A stretch of DNA of 64,000 nucleotides. Source: Lientehia hominis. GTDB taxonomy: Bacteria > Bacillota > Clostridia > Lachnospirales > Lachnospiraceae. The translations under genes and the position numbers were made by a program. Each line of letters starts with the position of its first letter. Positions within the stretch are counted from its first letter, which is position 1. Below the pieces are notes generated by a model. It saw nothing but the letters and a program-made list of their open reading frames with translations. It had not been told where the DNA came from and made no database searches. Shown here piece after piece: positions 26,748-34,771 of the stretch. The stretch covers positions 1 through 64,000 of the forward strand of contig NZ_JAJNOR010000003.1 of the NCBI RefSeq assembly GCF_021044755.1, written 5' to 3'.

Positions 26748-26756
26748 AGTATAACA
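26748..26756 (-). promoter_or_regulatory. Extended -10 promoter of the cdaA operon
   Basis: TGTTATACT on the minus strand forms an extended -10 element, 38 bp upstream of the first operon start. The -35 region is weak (TCGAAA at 17 bp). It lies directly after the terminator at 26833-26868. Confidence 0.5.
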
Positions 26757-26824
26757 TACCAAGTGAAAAATTTCGAGAAGATATTATTATTTTTCTATAA
26801 AGTATCATACCCATACATGCGGCA

Positions 26825-26872
26825 GAATAAAACAGCCGCCCCGGTTTACTCACTGAGCCGGACGGCTGCTTT
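26825..26872 (-). terminator. Intrinsic terminator closing the kor-suc operon
   Basis: CAGCCG/CGGCTG (26833-26838 with 26863-26868) plus an inner CCGG/CCGG pair form the stem, with a short internal loop. TTTTATT follows on the minus strand. It lies 39 bp past the stop of the 26908 gene. A T-run is present on the other strand too, though no plus-strand gene ends here. Confidence 0.75.
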
Positions 26873-26907
26873 TCATTTTCTTTCAAATAAACCATATGAA
26901 AATATCG

Positions 26908-27207
26908 TCACTTATCCCGCCGCCGGTCCAGTCTGCTGTTCCTTAAATAAAGGACCATGTCGATACTGACAGCGGCCATATTGAAGAAATAAAAGAACCA
27001 CCCCAAATGAAACAAAAAATCCAACTCTCCTCCATGAGAAAATAACATAAATTTCCTTATGATGCCGAAAATATATCCTATCCAAATAAAGAACTCAAAA
27101 AACAGGCTTTTTCCTTTTGCAGTTCTGGAGACCCAGGATTTTCGGATGGAGATGGGCCACGAGAGTCCGAAGCACAAAATCATCAGCATCTCTAATAAAT
27201 TTGTCAT
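26908..27207 (-). CDS. Small PQ-loop-like membrane protein behind sucD
   Basis: A 99-residue protein with three hydrophobic helices. ATG 27207 overlaps the sucD stop (ATGA), with GAAGGA upstream, so it is translationally coupled to sucD. The motif FGLSWPISIRKSWVSRTAKGKSLFFEFFIWIGYIFG resembles half of a PQ-loop/SemiSWEET transporter: a Pro in the first helix, then a basic K-G-K-S loop. It is the last gene of the catabolic operon. If it is a small carrier it might export an end product such as succinate; this is speculation. Confidence 0.7.
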   Translation of the reverse strand: MTNLLEMLMILCFGLSWPISIRKSWVSRTAKGKSLFFEFFIWIGYIFGIIRKFMLFSHGGELDFLFHLGWFFYFFNMAAVSIDMVLYLRNSRLDRRRDK

Positions 27208-28118
27208 GAATCCTTCTCCCCCCATAAGCAGCGCTCGTATATTCCGGCACCTCTAACAGCTTTTTCCAGAGTCCCGCCAATCTCATCCGGAAGTTTTGCC
27301 ACTGCTGCTCCACTCTCAGAAAGAGCATGCGCTTTACCTTCGGCAGTCCCTTTCCCACCAGAAATGATAGCCCCCGCGTGCCCCATTCGTTTGCCGGCCG
27401 GTGCAGTCCTACCGGAAATAAAAGCAGCGACCGGCTTCCGGATATGATTCTTTATGTAATCCGCGGCCCGTTCTTCTTCATCTCCGCCTATTTCTCCGAT
27501 CATCACAATTCCGAGGGTCTCCGGATCCTTCTCAAACAGCTCCAAAGCATGGACAAATCCCAGGCCATGTACCGGATCTCCGCCGATTCCCACGGCGGTA
27601 GACTGGCCGATGTTCCTTTGTGAGAGCTGATGAATTGCCTCATAAGTCAGCGTCCCTGAACGGGATATGATTCCAATTCGTCCTTTTTTACAGATATATC
27701 CGGGCATAATGCCAATTTTACACGCGCCCGGTGTGATGATCCCGGGACAGTTTGGTCCGATCAGTACGGAATCTTTCCCCTCCAGGTATTTTTTTACACG
27801 GATCATATCAAGCACGGGAATTCCTTCCGTAATGCAGACTATCAGGCGCATCCCGGCATCCGCCGCCTCTAAGACCGCGTCCGCCGCCGCAGAAGGGGGT
27901 ACAAAAATGACCGATGTATCCGCTCCCGTCATTTCCGCCGCTTTGGAAACTGTATTGTAAACGGGAATACCGGATACGCTGCTTCCCCCCTTACCGGGGG
28001 TACTTCCTGCCACAATCTTTGTTCCGTAATCCAACATTTGTTCCGTATGAAAGCGCCCCTGTTTTCCGGTAATCCCCTGAACGATCACTTTTGTATTCTC
28101 ATCGATCAAAATGCTCAA
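27204..28118 (-). CDS. sucD: Succinyl-CoA synthetase, alpha subunit (TTG start)
   Basis: A 304-residue subunit that forms the phosphohistidine intermediate. VQGITGKQGRFHTEQMLDYG is the CoA-binding Rossmann start, and MGHAGAIISGGKGTAEGK near residue 243 contains the active-site His of GHAGA. The start is TTG 28118, overlapping the sucC stop (TTGA); GGAGG lies 9 nt upstream inside sucC, and no ATG fits the family N-terminus. With sucC it makes ATP or GTP from succinyl-CoA (or a related acyl-CoA). Its place behind a 2-oxoacid:ferredoxin oxidoreductase fits energy recovery in a catabolic route. Confidence 0.95.
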   Translation of the reverse strand: MSILIDENTKVIVQGITGKQGRFHTEQMLDYGTKIVAGSTPGKGGSSVSGIPVYNTVSKAAEMTGADTSVIFVPPSAAADAVLEAADAGMRLIVCITEGIPVLDMIRVKKYLEGKDSVLIGPNCPGIITPGACKIGIMPGYICKKGRIGIISRSGTLTYEAIHQLSQRNIGQSTAVGIGGDPVHGLGFVHALELFEKDPETLGIVMIGEIGGDEEERAADYIKNHIRKPVAAFISGRTAPAGKRMGHAGAIISGGKGTAEGKAHALSESGAAVAKLPDEIGGTLEKAVRGAGIYERCLWGEKDS

Positions 28119-29272
28119 TCCGATTCACCTCCATACTCAACAGCCTTTTTTGCCGCCGCACTCATGTTCTCCGCCGGTATAACAGAAAGGCCGGACTCCC
28201 TGAGCAGCCGCCTTCCCTCTTCCGCATACGTCCCTTCCAAACGCACAATCACAGGTATTTTGACACCTAAATCTTCTGCGGCACCAAGAATACCCCTGGC
28301 AGCAATATCGCAGCGTATAATTCCGCCGAAAATATTGACCAGGATCACCCTGACCCGTTCATCTGAAAGCAGGATCTCAAAAGCCTTTTTTATCCGTCCT
28401 TCTGTCGCGCTTCCGCCCACGTCAAGAAAATTGGCAGGACGACCGCCATATCCCTCCAGCATATCCATCGTCGCCATCGCAAGGCCCGCGCCGTTGACCA
28501 TACATCCTATCGTTCCAGATAAGGAAATATAGTTTAACCCCGCTTCTCTGGCTTTTAACTCTTTTTCATCTTCTTCAAACGGATCCATTAAACTCATTAA
28601 TTCCGGATGCCCAGCGCATCCGTTATCATCAAATGTGATTTTGGCATCTGTTATATGTATCCTGCCGTCTTCTGTTTCAGACAAGGGGTTGATCTCCGCC
28701 ATAGAACAATCCTTTTCCAGGAACAATCGGAACATTCCCTTTAAAATTGTCCTCATCTGACAAAAAAGACTGCTGCTCATTCCAAGCTTTTCGGTCAGCA
28801 CCCGCACATGATAATCGCGCAGCCCTATTTGTAAAGATACCGGCTGCTTAAAAATAAGATCCGGCTGTTCCTCCGCAATTTGTTCGATTTCCATGCCGCC
28901 GCATGCGGAAGCGAGAATAAGCAGTCCGCCATTTTCAAAATCAGGCAGCAGCCCTAAATAGTACTCCTTTTTTATCCTTTCAGCCGGTGTGAGCAGTAAT
29001 TTATGTACGGTCCGTCCTTTCGGCCCCGTCTGCCTTGTCACAAGGCAAGTCCCAAATAATTCCCCCGCTGCCTTCTTTAGTTCATCTGCACTGTTTACGA
29101 GGCGCACTCCTCCGGCCTTTCCTCTGCCTCCCGAATGGATCTGGGCTTTTATAACACATGGAAATCTTATTTCATCTGGTATCGTATCTTTTTCGCTCAG
29201 TAAAACGCCCTCCGGAACGGGAACCCCATATTGGGCCAGCAGCTCCTTTGCCTGATATTCATGAATCTTCAT
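28115..29272 (-). CDS. sucC: Succinyl-CoA synthetase, beta subunit
   Basis: A 385-residue ATP-grasp subunit. ATG 29272 begins MKIHEYQAKELLAQYGVPVP, the usual family N-terminus; AAGGAAGG is 9 nt upstream, and the longer in-frame extension runs into korC. IKAQIHSGGRGKAGGVRLV binds the nucleotide, INPLSE and AMATMDMLEGYGGRPANFLDVGG near residue 270 are conserved, and IFGGIIRCDIAARGIL near residue 320 contacts the alpha subunit. It starts one base after the korC stop and overlaps sucD by 4 bp. Confidence 0.95.
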   Translation of the reverse strand: MKIHEYQAKELLAQYGVPVPEGVLLSEKDTIPDEIRFPCVIKAQIHSGGRGKAGGVRLVNSADELKKAAGELFGTCLVTRQTGPKGRTVHKLLLTPAERIKKEYYLGLLPDFENGGLLILASACGGMEIEQIAEEQPDLIFKQPVSLQIGLRDYHVRVLTEKLGMSSSLFCQMRTILKGMFRLFLEKDCSMAEINPLSETEDGRIHITDAKITFDDNGCAGHPELMSLMDPFEEDEKELKAREAGLNYISLSGTIGCMVNGAGLAMATMDMLEGYGGRPANFLDVGGSATEGRIKKAFEILLSDERVRVILVNIFGGIIRCDIAARGILGAAEDLGVKIPVIVRLEGTYAEEGRRLLRESGLSVIPAENMSAAAKKAVEYGGESD

Positions 29273-29273
29273 C

Positions 29274-29828
29274 TTACATATCCTTCCTTTGCTTCTTAAG
29301 GACTTCGCCCATCTCTTCTCCCACATGGAGCGCTTTCAAATTCAAGTCTTCCGTTCCTTCCGGAATATGCCGGAGCACCGCCCGTTCCATCGTCTTTTCA
29401 TCTGCAATTCCGAGAAGCTTATTGATCACACCGACCGCAATGATATTGGCTGTGACTGTTTTTCCGATCCGCTCCTTCGCGGCTTTTAAAATCGGGGCGG
29501 TTACTGTCTGTTTTTCAGCCCATACCGGAATGGTCAGACCTGCATCAGCCAAAATCATACACGTTTCCGCCACTTCCTCTGAAAAATGATTTAAGGCTTC
29601 CTGTGTCAAAGCCATCAAAAAGGTGGGATGAAGTACCTTCGTAAATCCAATGGGGACGTCGCTTATGATGACCTCTGCCTTGCACATCCCCCCTCTGGCC
29701 TCTGGACCATATGCCTGCGACTGAGCAGTTTTCTTTTCCGCGATCACGGCAGCCTCCGCAAGGATGATCGCTGCCAAGATGATTCCCTGTCCTCCGGATC
29801 CCGTAAGCCGAAGTTCACTTCTGGCCAT
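29274..29828 (-). CDS. korC: 2-oxoacid:ferredoxin oxidoreductase, gamma subunit
   Basis: A 184-residue gamma-domain protein. LRLTGSGGQGIILAA at the N-terminus and SQAYGPEARGGMCKAEVIISD are the family signatures for the part that helps bind CoA. GGAGG lies 8 nt upstream of ATG 29828. The start overlaps korB by 14 bp. With the alpha, beta and ferredoxin subunits encoded upstream it completes a four-subunit enzyme that oxidises a 2-oxoacid to acyl-CoA plus CO2 and reduces ferredoxin. Confidence 0.92.
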   Translation of the reverse strand: MARSELRLTGSGGQGIILAAIILAEAAVIAEKKTAQSQAYGPEARGGMCKAEVIISDVPIGFTKVLHPTFLMALTQEALNHFSEEVAETCMILADAGLTIPVWAEKQTVTAPILKAAKERIGKTVTANIIAVGVINKLLGIADEKTMERAVLRHIPEGTEDLNLKALHVGEEMGEVLKKQRKDM

Positions 29829-30651
29829 CTTTCTTCCCTCCCCTCAGTCCGTCTTTGATCTTCTGATATTCGGCTGTAAATTCAGGATAATTGGTATGTG
29901 CCAATACCCCGATGACCTGCTTATCCTGAAGCTGCTCCGGCGTCATTTTTTCCGCATGTTCCGCCATGACGCCATGTGTTTTTTGCCGCATGAGCATATC
30001 AACCGCGCTTCCTTTCTTATTTTTTCTTCCGTAATAGGTCGGGCAGATGCTCGCACAGTCGATAATGGAAAATCCTTTATGTAAAATTCCTTTTTGAATC
30101 AAATAAGTGGTTGCCTCCACATGATAAGTATCCCCCCGCGCCGCATAAGAAGCACCTGCGCCAAACGCCAGAGCGGCAATGTCAAACGCCCGGTCTATAT
30201 TTCCGTACACCGCGGTCGTTCCGTACTCTCCTCTCGGTGTGGTGGGCGAATACTGGCCTCCGGTCATACCATAAATATTATTGTTAAATACCACAACAGT
30301 CATGCCGACATTCCGCCTGGCCGCATGAATCAAATGATTTCCGCCGATTGCAGACACGTCTCCGTCACCGGTGAGGACGATCACTTCCAGCTCAGGATCT
30401 GCCAGTTTAATTCCGGTGGCATAAGGAATCGCCCTGCCATGGGTCGTGTGGATCGTATCAAAATCCATATAACCGGCTGCGCGCGACGAACACCCGATTC
30501 CGGATACGATCACGACCTTTCTGTGATCCAGGCCCAAATTATCAATAGCCGAAGCGACATCACGCATCAACACGCCATTTCCGCACCCGGGACACCATAT
30601 ATGCGGCAGATGCTCCTCTCTCATATTATTTTTTATCAGCACACTTGGCAT
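29815..30651 (-). CDS. korB: 2-oxoacid:ferredoxin oxidoreductase, beta (thiamine-diphosphate) subunit
   Basis: A 278-residue TPP-binding subunit starting at ATG 30651, with GAGGAGG 6 nt upstream; a longer frame overlaps korA without homology. HIWCPGCGNGVLMRD near residue 16 has the conserved cysteines. THGRAIPYATGIKLA, then LTGDGDVSAIGGNHLIHAARRN and FNNNIYGMTGGQ, form the Mg-TPP site. The signature fits the 2-oxoglutarate/2-oxoacid group (Kor/Vor) more than pyruvate oxidoreductases. The true substrate could be another 2-oxoacid. Confidence 0.93.
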   Translation of the reverse strand: MPSVLIKNNMREEHLPHIWCPGCGNGVLMRDVASAIDNLGLDHRKVVIVSGIGCSSRAAGYMDFDTIHTTHGRAIPYATGIKLADPELEVIVLTGDGDVSAIGGNHLIHAARRNVGMTVVVFNNNIYGMTGGQYSPTTPRGEYGTTAVYGNIDRAFDIAALAFGAGASYAARGDTYHVEATTYLIQKGILHKGFSIIDCASICPTYYGRKNKKGSAVDMLMRQKTHGVMAEHAEKMTPEQLQDKQVIGVLAHTNYPEFTAEYQKIKDGLRGGKKDGQK

Positions 30652-31783
30652 AGTGCTCCTCCTCAATCTTGGTAAGCAGCTCCTCCGGTGTAATAACATC
30701 TCCATTTATTTTTCCGATAAAATCCACCGGGACCTTCCCCTGTGCCGACCGCCTTACTTCCAGTAATATCTGTCCGTCATTATGCTCCGCCACAAGGATT
30801 CGTCCCGTCTTATCTGCCAAACGAAAAATCTGCTCCTCAGGGAACGGCCATATCGTGATCAGACGGAACATTCCTGCTTTTATACCTTCCATTCTGGCTT
30901 CATCCACTGCCGAAAGCGCTGCCCGGGCCGTCCCGCCGTAGCATACAACCACTTCTTCTGCATCCTCCAGCAAATATCCGTCGTATGTGATAATATCCTC
31001 TTTGTTTTTCTGGATTTTATCCAGCAGTCTTCTGCAAAGCTTATCCGCTTCTTCATGAGAATTCGTTGGAAAACCCGTATCGTCATGGATCAGGCCTGTA
31101 ATATGATAATGCTGGCCCATCCCCAAGGGCATTAGACGGGGGACCCACTCTCCTTCCTTTACAAGATAAGGAAACGGGTTTTTCTCTGCTGTCAGCGGCG
31201 TGAGACGGTCCTCTATCTCTAAAGAATCCATATCCGGCAGTTCAACTGCCTCTCTGAGATGTGCGATCATCTCATCCATGAGAAAAATCACCGGCGTCCT
31301 GTATTTTTCTGAAAGGTTAAAGCACCGGATGATCAGCTCATAGGTCTCCTTTACGGAAGACGGGGAGACAGCGATGGCCGGATGATCGCCGTGGGTTCCC
31401 CATCGGGCCTGCATGACATCTCCCTGGGAAGGGGAGGTCGGAAGGCCCGTGGACGGACCTGATCTTTGAACATCTACCACCACACAGGGAATCTCAGTCA
31501 GACAGGCATATCCGATATTTTCCTGCTTCAATGAAAAACCAGGACCGCTTGTGGCCGTCATTGCTTTTATCCCGGCCGCGGAAGCTCCGATCACCGCCGC
31601 TATGCCGGCTATCTCATCTTCCATTTGAATGAACGTTCCTCCTGCCAACGGGAGCCTGACCGCACAATTTTCTGCGATTTCCGTAGAGGGTGTGATCGGG
31701 TAGCCGGCGAAAAGACGCATTCCCGCAGCCAACGCGCCTTCCACACACGCTTCATTTCCCTGCATCAGTACAGCTTTACCCAT
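30626..31783 (-). CDS. korA: 2-oxoacid:ferredoxin oxidoreductase, alpha subunit
   Basis: A 385-residue subunit with GNEACVEGALAAGMRLFAGYPITPSTEIAE at the N-terminus, the family pyrimidine-binding end, and MTATSGPGFSLKQENIGYA near residue 74. QRSGPSTGLPTSPSQGDVMQARWGTHGD near residue 107 binds substrate and is typical of Kor/Vor alpha chains. The gene overlaps the ferredoxin subunit upstream by 19 bp and korB downstream by 26 bp, so all four subunits are made together. Confidence 0.93.
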   Translation of the reverse strand: MGKAVLMQGNEACVEGALAAGMRLFAGYPITPSTEIAENCAVRLPLAGGTFIQMEDEIAGIAAVIGASAAGIKAMTATSGPGFSLKQENIGYACLTEIPCVVVDVQRSGPSTGLPTSPSQGDVMQARWGTHGDHPAIAVSPSSVKETYELIIRCFNLSEKYRTPVIFLMDEMIAHLREAVELPDMDSLEIEDRLTPLTAEKNPFPYLVKEGEWVPRLMPLGMGQHYHITGLIHDDTGFPTNSHEEADKLCRRLLDKIQKNKEDIITYDGYLLEDAEEVVVCYGGTARAALSAVDEARMEGIKAGMFRLITIWPFPEEQIFRLADKTGRILVAEHNDGQILLEVRRSAQGKVPVDFIGKINGDVITPEELLTKIEEEHYAKCADKK

Positions 31784-31989
31784 AGATTATCAGCCTCCTC
31801 TTCTTCAATATAAACGGCATAGTCCGGACAGCGCTTTTCACACTGCCCGCATAAAATGCACTCCTCCCGATGGGCGATCACAACGCCGTTTTCTCCAAGC
31901 TCCAAAACATGTTTCGGACAAAAAGCCACGCAGATCCCGCAGCTTTTGCACCATCCGGGCTGTAATTTCAGTTCTCGCTTATTAACCAT
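31765..31989 (-). CDS. korD: 2-oxoacid:ferredoxin oxidoreductase, delta (4Fe-4S ferredoxin) subunit
   Basis: A 74-residue two-cluster ferredoxin. ATG 31989 has GGGAG 6 nt upstream. CKSCGICVAFCP and CILCGQCEKRCP each supply the four cysteines for a 4Fe-4S cluster. It carries electrons from the TPP site of the Kor enzyme to external ferredoxin. It is the first kor gene, giving the order D-A-B-C. Confidence 0.93.
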   Translation of the reverse strand: MVNKRELKLQPGWCKSCGICVAFCPKHVLELGENGVVIAHREECILCGQCEKRCPDYAVYIEEEEADNLWVKLY

Positions 31990-32039
31990 TTCCTTCTCCC
32001 AAAGATTCACGGCTTTCCTTACAAATTATGATCCATAAG

Positions 32040-32888
32040 TCAAATCAGACATCCCCGCAGCCATTCCGCTCCGGCGCCCATACAGCGTTCCGGCTCTTCC
32101 TCATAAACATACCCGTCGCGGTTCCCCCGCATGTTCAGGGAAAGGATTCCTGTGTATCCTGCCGAATCAAAGCTCGCGAGCATTTCTTTCAGATCCAGAC
32201 AGCCTTCTCCCGGCGCAAGATGCACAGAGCTGCCCCTGCAGTCGGCAATATGTGCCATCAGCACTTTATTGGCTCCCAGCTTTTCAATCATCTCCTTTGG
32301 CGACGATCCAAGCTTTGACAGGTGGACCGTATCCGCTGTAAATCCTAAGGAACCCGATTGAATCGTCTGAGCCAGCCTTTCGGCTTTCTCTATGGTGCAG
32401 AGCAAAGATGCGGTCCGTGAGGAATTTACGGAAACCGCGATTTTTCTTCCGTAGCTTTCCGCAGCCTCTGTCAAATATGCCAAAGCCTCTGTGCTGCGAT
32501 GCCACGCCGCCTCCTCGTCTCCGTCCAGCGGACAGCTTCCCGCGTCGAATGACACCAGTGGCGCTCCAAAGAATTCTGCGTACTGAATTGCCCGGACCAA
32601 GTAGTCAATGGTTTTCTTTCTGACCGTAAAATTTGCAGAAGCAAGATTCATAGGGTATTCCATTGTCGGCGCTGTAAGACACGCCATCCACAGTCCTCGT
32701 TCTACCAGCATTTTCTTTAAGGCTTCCGGTTCCCCCTCTTTTACATCATCAAAATAAAAGTGGGGTTCGCAGCAAACAAACTCAATCTTTTCAGCTCCCA
32801 GCCTCTGCATGGAATCCAGGGTATACCGGAGCGAACATTTATGATACGGATAATTTGTCAGCACTATTTGGGATTTCTTTAAGCTCAT
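32040..32888 (-). CDS. Sugar phosphate isomerase/epimerase-like TIM barrel with altered metal site
   Basis: A 282-residue xylose-isomerase-like TIM barrel (AP-endonuclease-2 family), starting at ATG 32888 with AAGGGAG 8 nt upstream. It is a paralogue of the next gene upstream (both begin with KxSQI, have CSLRYTLDSMQRLG or YSLDYTLDSLERIG, and end in a P-G-E-G loop). In that paralogue the four expected metal ligands are Glu, Asp, His, Glu. Here the first Glu position reads AVSVNSS and the last reads SLNMRG, so both Glu are Asn, while Asp (TADTVHL) and His (MAHIADC) remain. It may use a different metal, a different reaction, or act as a partner. Confidence 0.8.
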   Translation of the reverse strand: MSLKKSQIVLTNYPYHKCSLRYTLDSMQRLGAEKIEFVCCEPHFYFDDVKEGEPEALKKMLVERGLWMACLTAPTMEYPMNLASANFTVRKKTIDYLVRAIQYAEFFGAPLVSFDAGSCPLDGDEEAAWHRSTEALAYLTEAAESYGRKIAVSVNSSRTASLLCTIEKAERLAQTIQSGSLGFTADTVHLSKLGSSPKEMIEKLGANKVLMAHIADCRGSSVHLAPGEGCLDLKEMLASFDSAGYTGILSLNMRGNRDGYVYEEEPERCMGAGAEWLRGCLI

Positions 32889-32926
32889 TTTTGTTTCTCC
32901 CTTTCTATTGGCCCATGGCCTTTTCG

Positions 32927-33778
32927 TCAGCCGGGGATATGACCGCACATCCATTTATATCCTTTCCTCATAGCTTCTTCCGGCGCCTCATCGGCCCCCT
33001 GAAGTTCCAAAGAAAGATATCCATCATACTTTGCGTCATCCAGCACCTGCAAAATATGATCGAGGGGGAGTCTGCCTTCTCCCGGTACCATATGGAGCGA
33101 GGATGTCGCATCTCCCAAACCGTCCGTAAAATGGACATGTCTGAGGTTCTGGATTCCGATATTATTGACGCTGTCTTCAATCGTCTCCGGTATCTTTACC
33201 ATGACGACGGTATCCGTCATTCCCTTGTACCCAGGCGAATCCACCTCGTCGATCAGCTTGCGAAGCGCCTTTGAACTCTGTAGCACAGATTTCCATGTGA
33301 ACACCGAATACTCCGATGTAATAACGATTCCGTGAGCCGCCGCGTAACCGGCCAGTTCTCTCATGGATTCTGCCGCCCTCTCCCATGCTTCCGCGGCCGG
33401 CTCATCGATCAGAGAATAACCCACGTGCATCTGGATAAACGGAGCGTGAAAAGCCTCCGCACAATTGACGGCTCTCTTAAGGATACCGATGCTGCGCCTT
33501 CTGCACATTTCGTTAGAGGAAGCAAGATTAATAGGATAATTCATGACATCCGGAGTGACGCAGATACATTTCAAATGATGGTCCGCAATTTTCTTTGCCG
33601 TTACACGGATGTCCGCTTCACTCACATCCTCCAGACTTAAAAGCGGCTCCACCGCCTGAAATTCAAAATGCTCACACCCAATACGTTCCAAAGAATCCAA
33701 CGTATAATCCAGTGAATAGCGGCAGTAGGGAAATGTCGATGTTGCGATTTGCGACTGCTTCAAATGAGTGAGACTCAT
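32927..33778 (-). CDS. Sugar phosphate isomerase/epimerase-like TIM barrel
   Basis: A 283-residue xylose-isomerase-like TIM barrel. The usual metal ligands are visible: Glu in VITSEYSVF, Asp in GMTDTVVMV, His in RHVHFTD and Glu in LSLELQG. The N-terminus SQIATSTFPYCRYSLDYTLDSLERIG matches its altered paralogue at 32040-32888, which it precedes by 38 bp. Enzymes of this fold isomerise or epimerise ketoses, inositol derivatives or keto acids (IolE/IolH, tagatose epimerase, hydroxypyruvate isomerase). Within this operon it probably rearranges the imported carbon skeleton before cleavage. The substrate is not known. Confidence 0.85.
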   Translation of the reverse strand: MSLTHLKQSQIATSTFPYCRYSLDYTLDSLERIGCEHFEFQAVEPLLSLEDVSEADIRVTAKKIADHHLKCICVTPDVMNYPINLASSNEMCRRRSIGILKRAVNCAEAFHAPFIQMHVGYSLIDEPAAEAWERAAESMRELAGYAAAHGIVITSEYSVFTWKSVLQSSKALRKLIDEVDSPGYKGMTDTVVMVKIPETIEDSVNNIGIQNLRHVHFTDGLGDATSSLHMVPGEGRLPLDHILQVLDDAKYDGYLSLELQGADEAPEEAMRKGYKWMCGHIPG

Positions 33779-33808
33779 ATCGTAAAAACTCCTTTCCTGG
33801 TATTGAAT

Positions 33809-34720
33809 TCAACCTTTATAAGATTTCTTCTTTCTTATTGCCGCACCAATCTCAGCAATATATTTACTGCTTAAATAAACATCAGGGTCCACCCATTTGC
33901 CGTTCAGATAAACATCCTCTCTGCCCTCTGCCTGCTGCCTTTCATAAGCTTTAACGACTGCCTCAGCGTCCTCAATTTCCTGGGCGCTGGGGGACAAGAT
34001 CTCATTGATCATATCTACATGCTCCAGCATCCCTACCGATCTCCCGGTAAAGCCCATCTCCTTGTCCAGCTCCGTATCTGCGCGTACAAACTCCATAACG
34101 GCTTCCGGTCCAAAGTCTTTGCTGCAGCCAACAACCGTATCCGCCACCCCGATCCCTGCCGCTTTAGCGTCCAGCACCATTTTCTGTTTGGCATATACCA
34201 GCTGCATATTTCCCATTCTCATGGAACGCCTTACGTGCATACATGTTGTCAGGTCTCCGGCGCCGAGCCCGACTCCTGTCACTCTGTCGCAGCAGGTATC
34301 CAGCCGATATCCATTGTTGATCCCAATCGGTGTTTCCAGCAGAAGCAGAATCTCAATGGTATTATGCGGCAGCCCGTTCTTCTTTTCAAAGTCCGTGATG
34401 ATCCGGTCAACCTTCAGAACCGTTTCAACACGCTCTGTTTTTGGGATTCGAACTGCGTCCGGCATACAGGGCAGGACTGCCGCCAGATCATCAATCCCCA
34501 ATTGGGTATCCGGATGATTGATGCGGACCACCTTTTCTTTGCCCTTAAAATCTACTTCCTTTAAAATCCTGCAGAGATTATCTCGTGCCCGTATCTTGTC
34601 GGGCCCGTTCACATGCTGCTCCAAATCAAGCTGGACCGCGTCCGTATTACTGTTGATGACTTCCTCCAGATTCGTAAAATCCGGTCCGTTTACCCAAAAC
34701 ATCGTTCTTCTAAGCCGCAT
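33809..34720 (-). CDS. CitE/HpcH-type aldolase or lyase (first paralogue)
   Basis: A 303-residue TIM-barrel protein of the HpcH/HpaI/CitE family. VVRINHPDTQ holds the conserved Arg, LLLLETPIGI the metal-binding Glu, and VGLGAGDLTTCM the metal-binding Asp. The usual LDLEDAV motif reads LDLEQHV, so the second acid is Gln. Family members split C-C bonds, either of hydroxyacyl-CoA thioesters (CitE-like) or 4-hydroxy-2-oxoacids (HpcH-like). A related gene lies at 41431-42327 in the same operon. Cleavage giving a 2-oxoacid would suit the kor genes downstream; the substrate is unknown. Confidence 0.85.
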   Translation of the reverse strand: MRLRRTMFWVNGPDFTNLEEVINSNTDAVQLDLEQHVNGPDKIRARDNLCRILKEVDFKGKEKVVRINHPDTQLGIDDLAAVLPCMPDAVRIPKTERVETVLKVDRIITDFEKKNGLPHNTIEILLLLETPIGINNGYRLDTCCDRVTGVGLGAGDLTTCMHVRRSMRMGNMQLVYAKQKMVLDAKAAGIGVADTVVGCSKDFGPEAVMEFVRADTELDKEMGFTGRSVGMLEHVDMINEILSPSAQEIEDAEAVVKAYERQQAEGREDVYLNGKWVDPDVYLSSKYIAEIGAAIRKKKSYKG

Positions 34721-34771
34721 CCGTTTTATTCACCCTCCCATTTCGTTATTGTAAAAGAAATTGTTTCCAAC

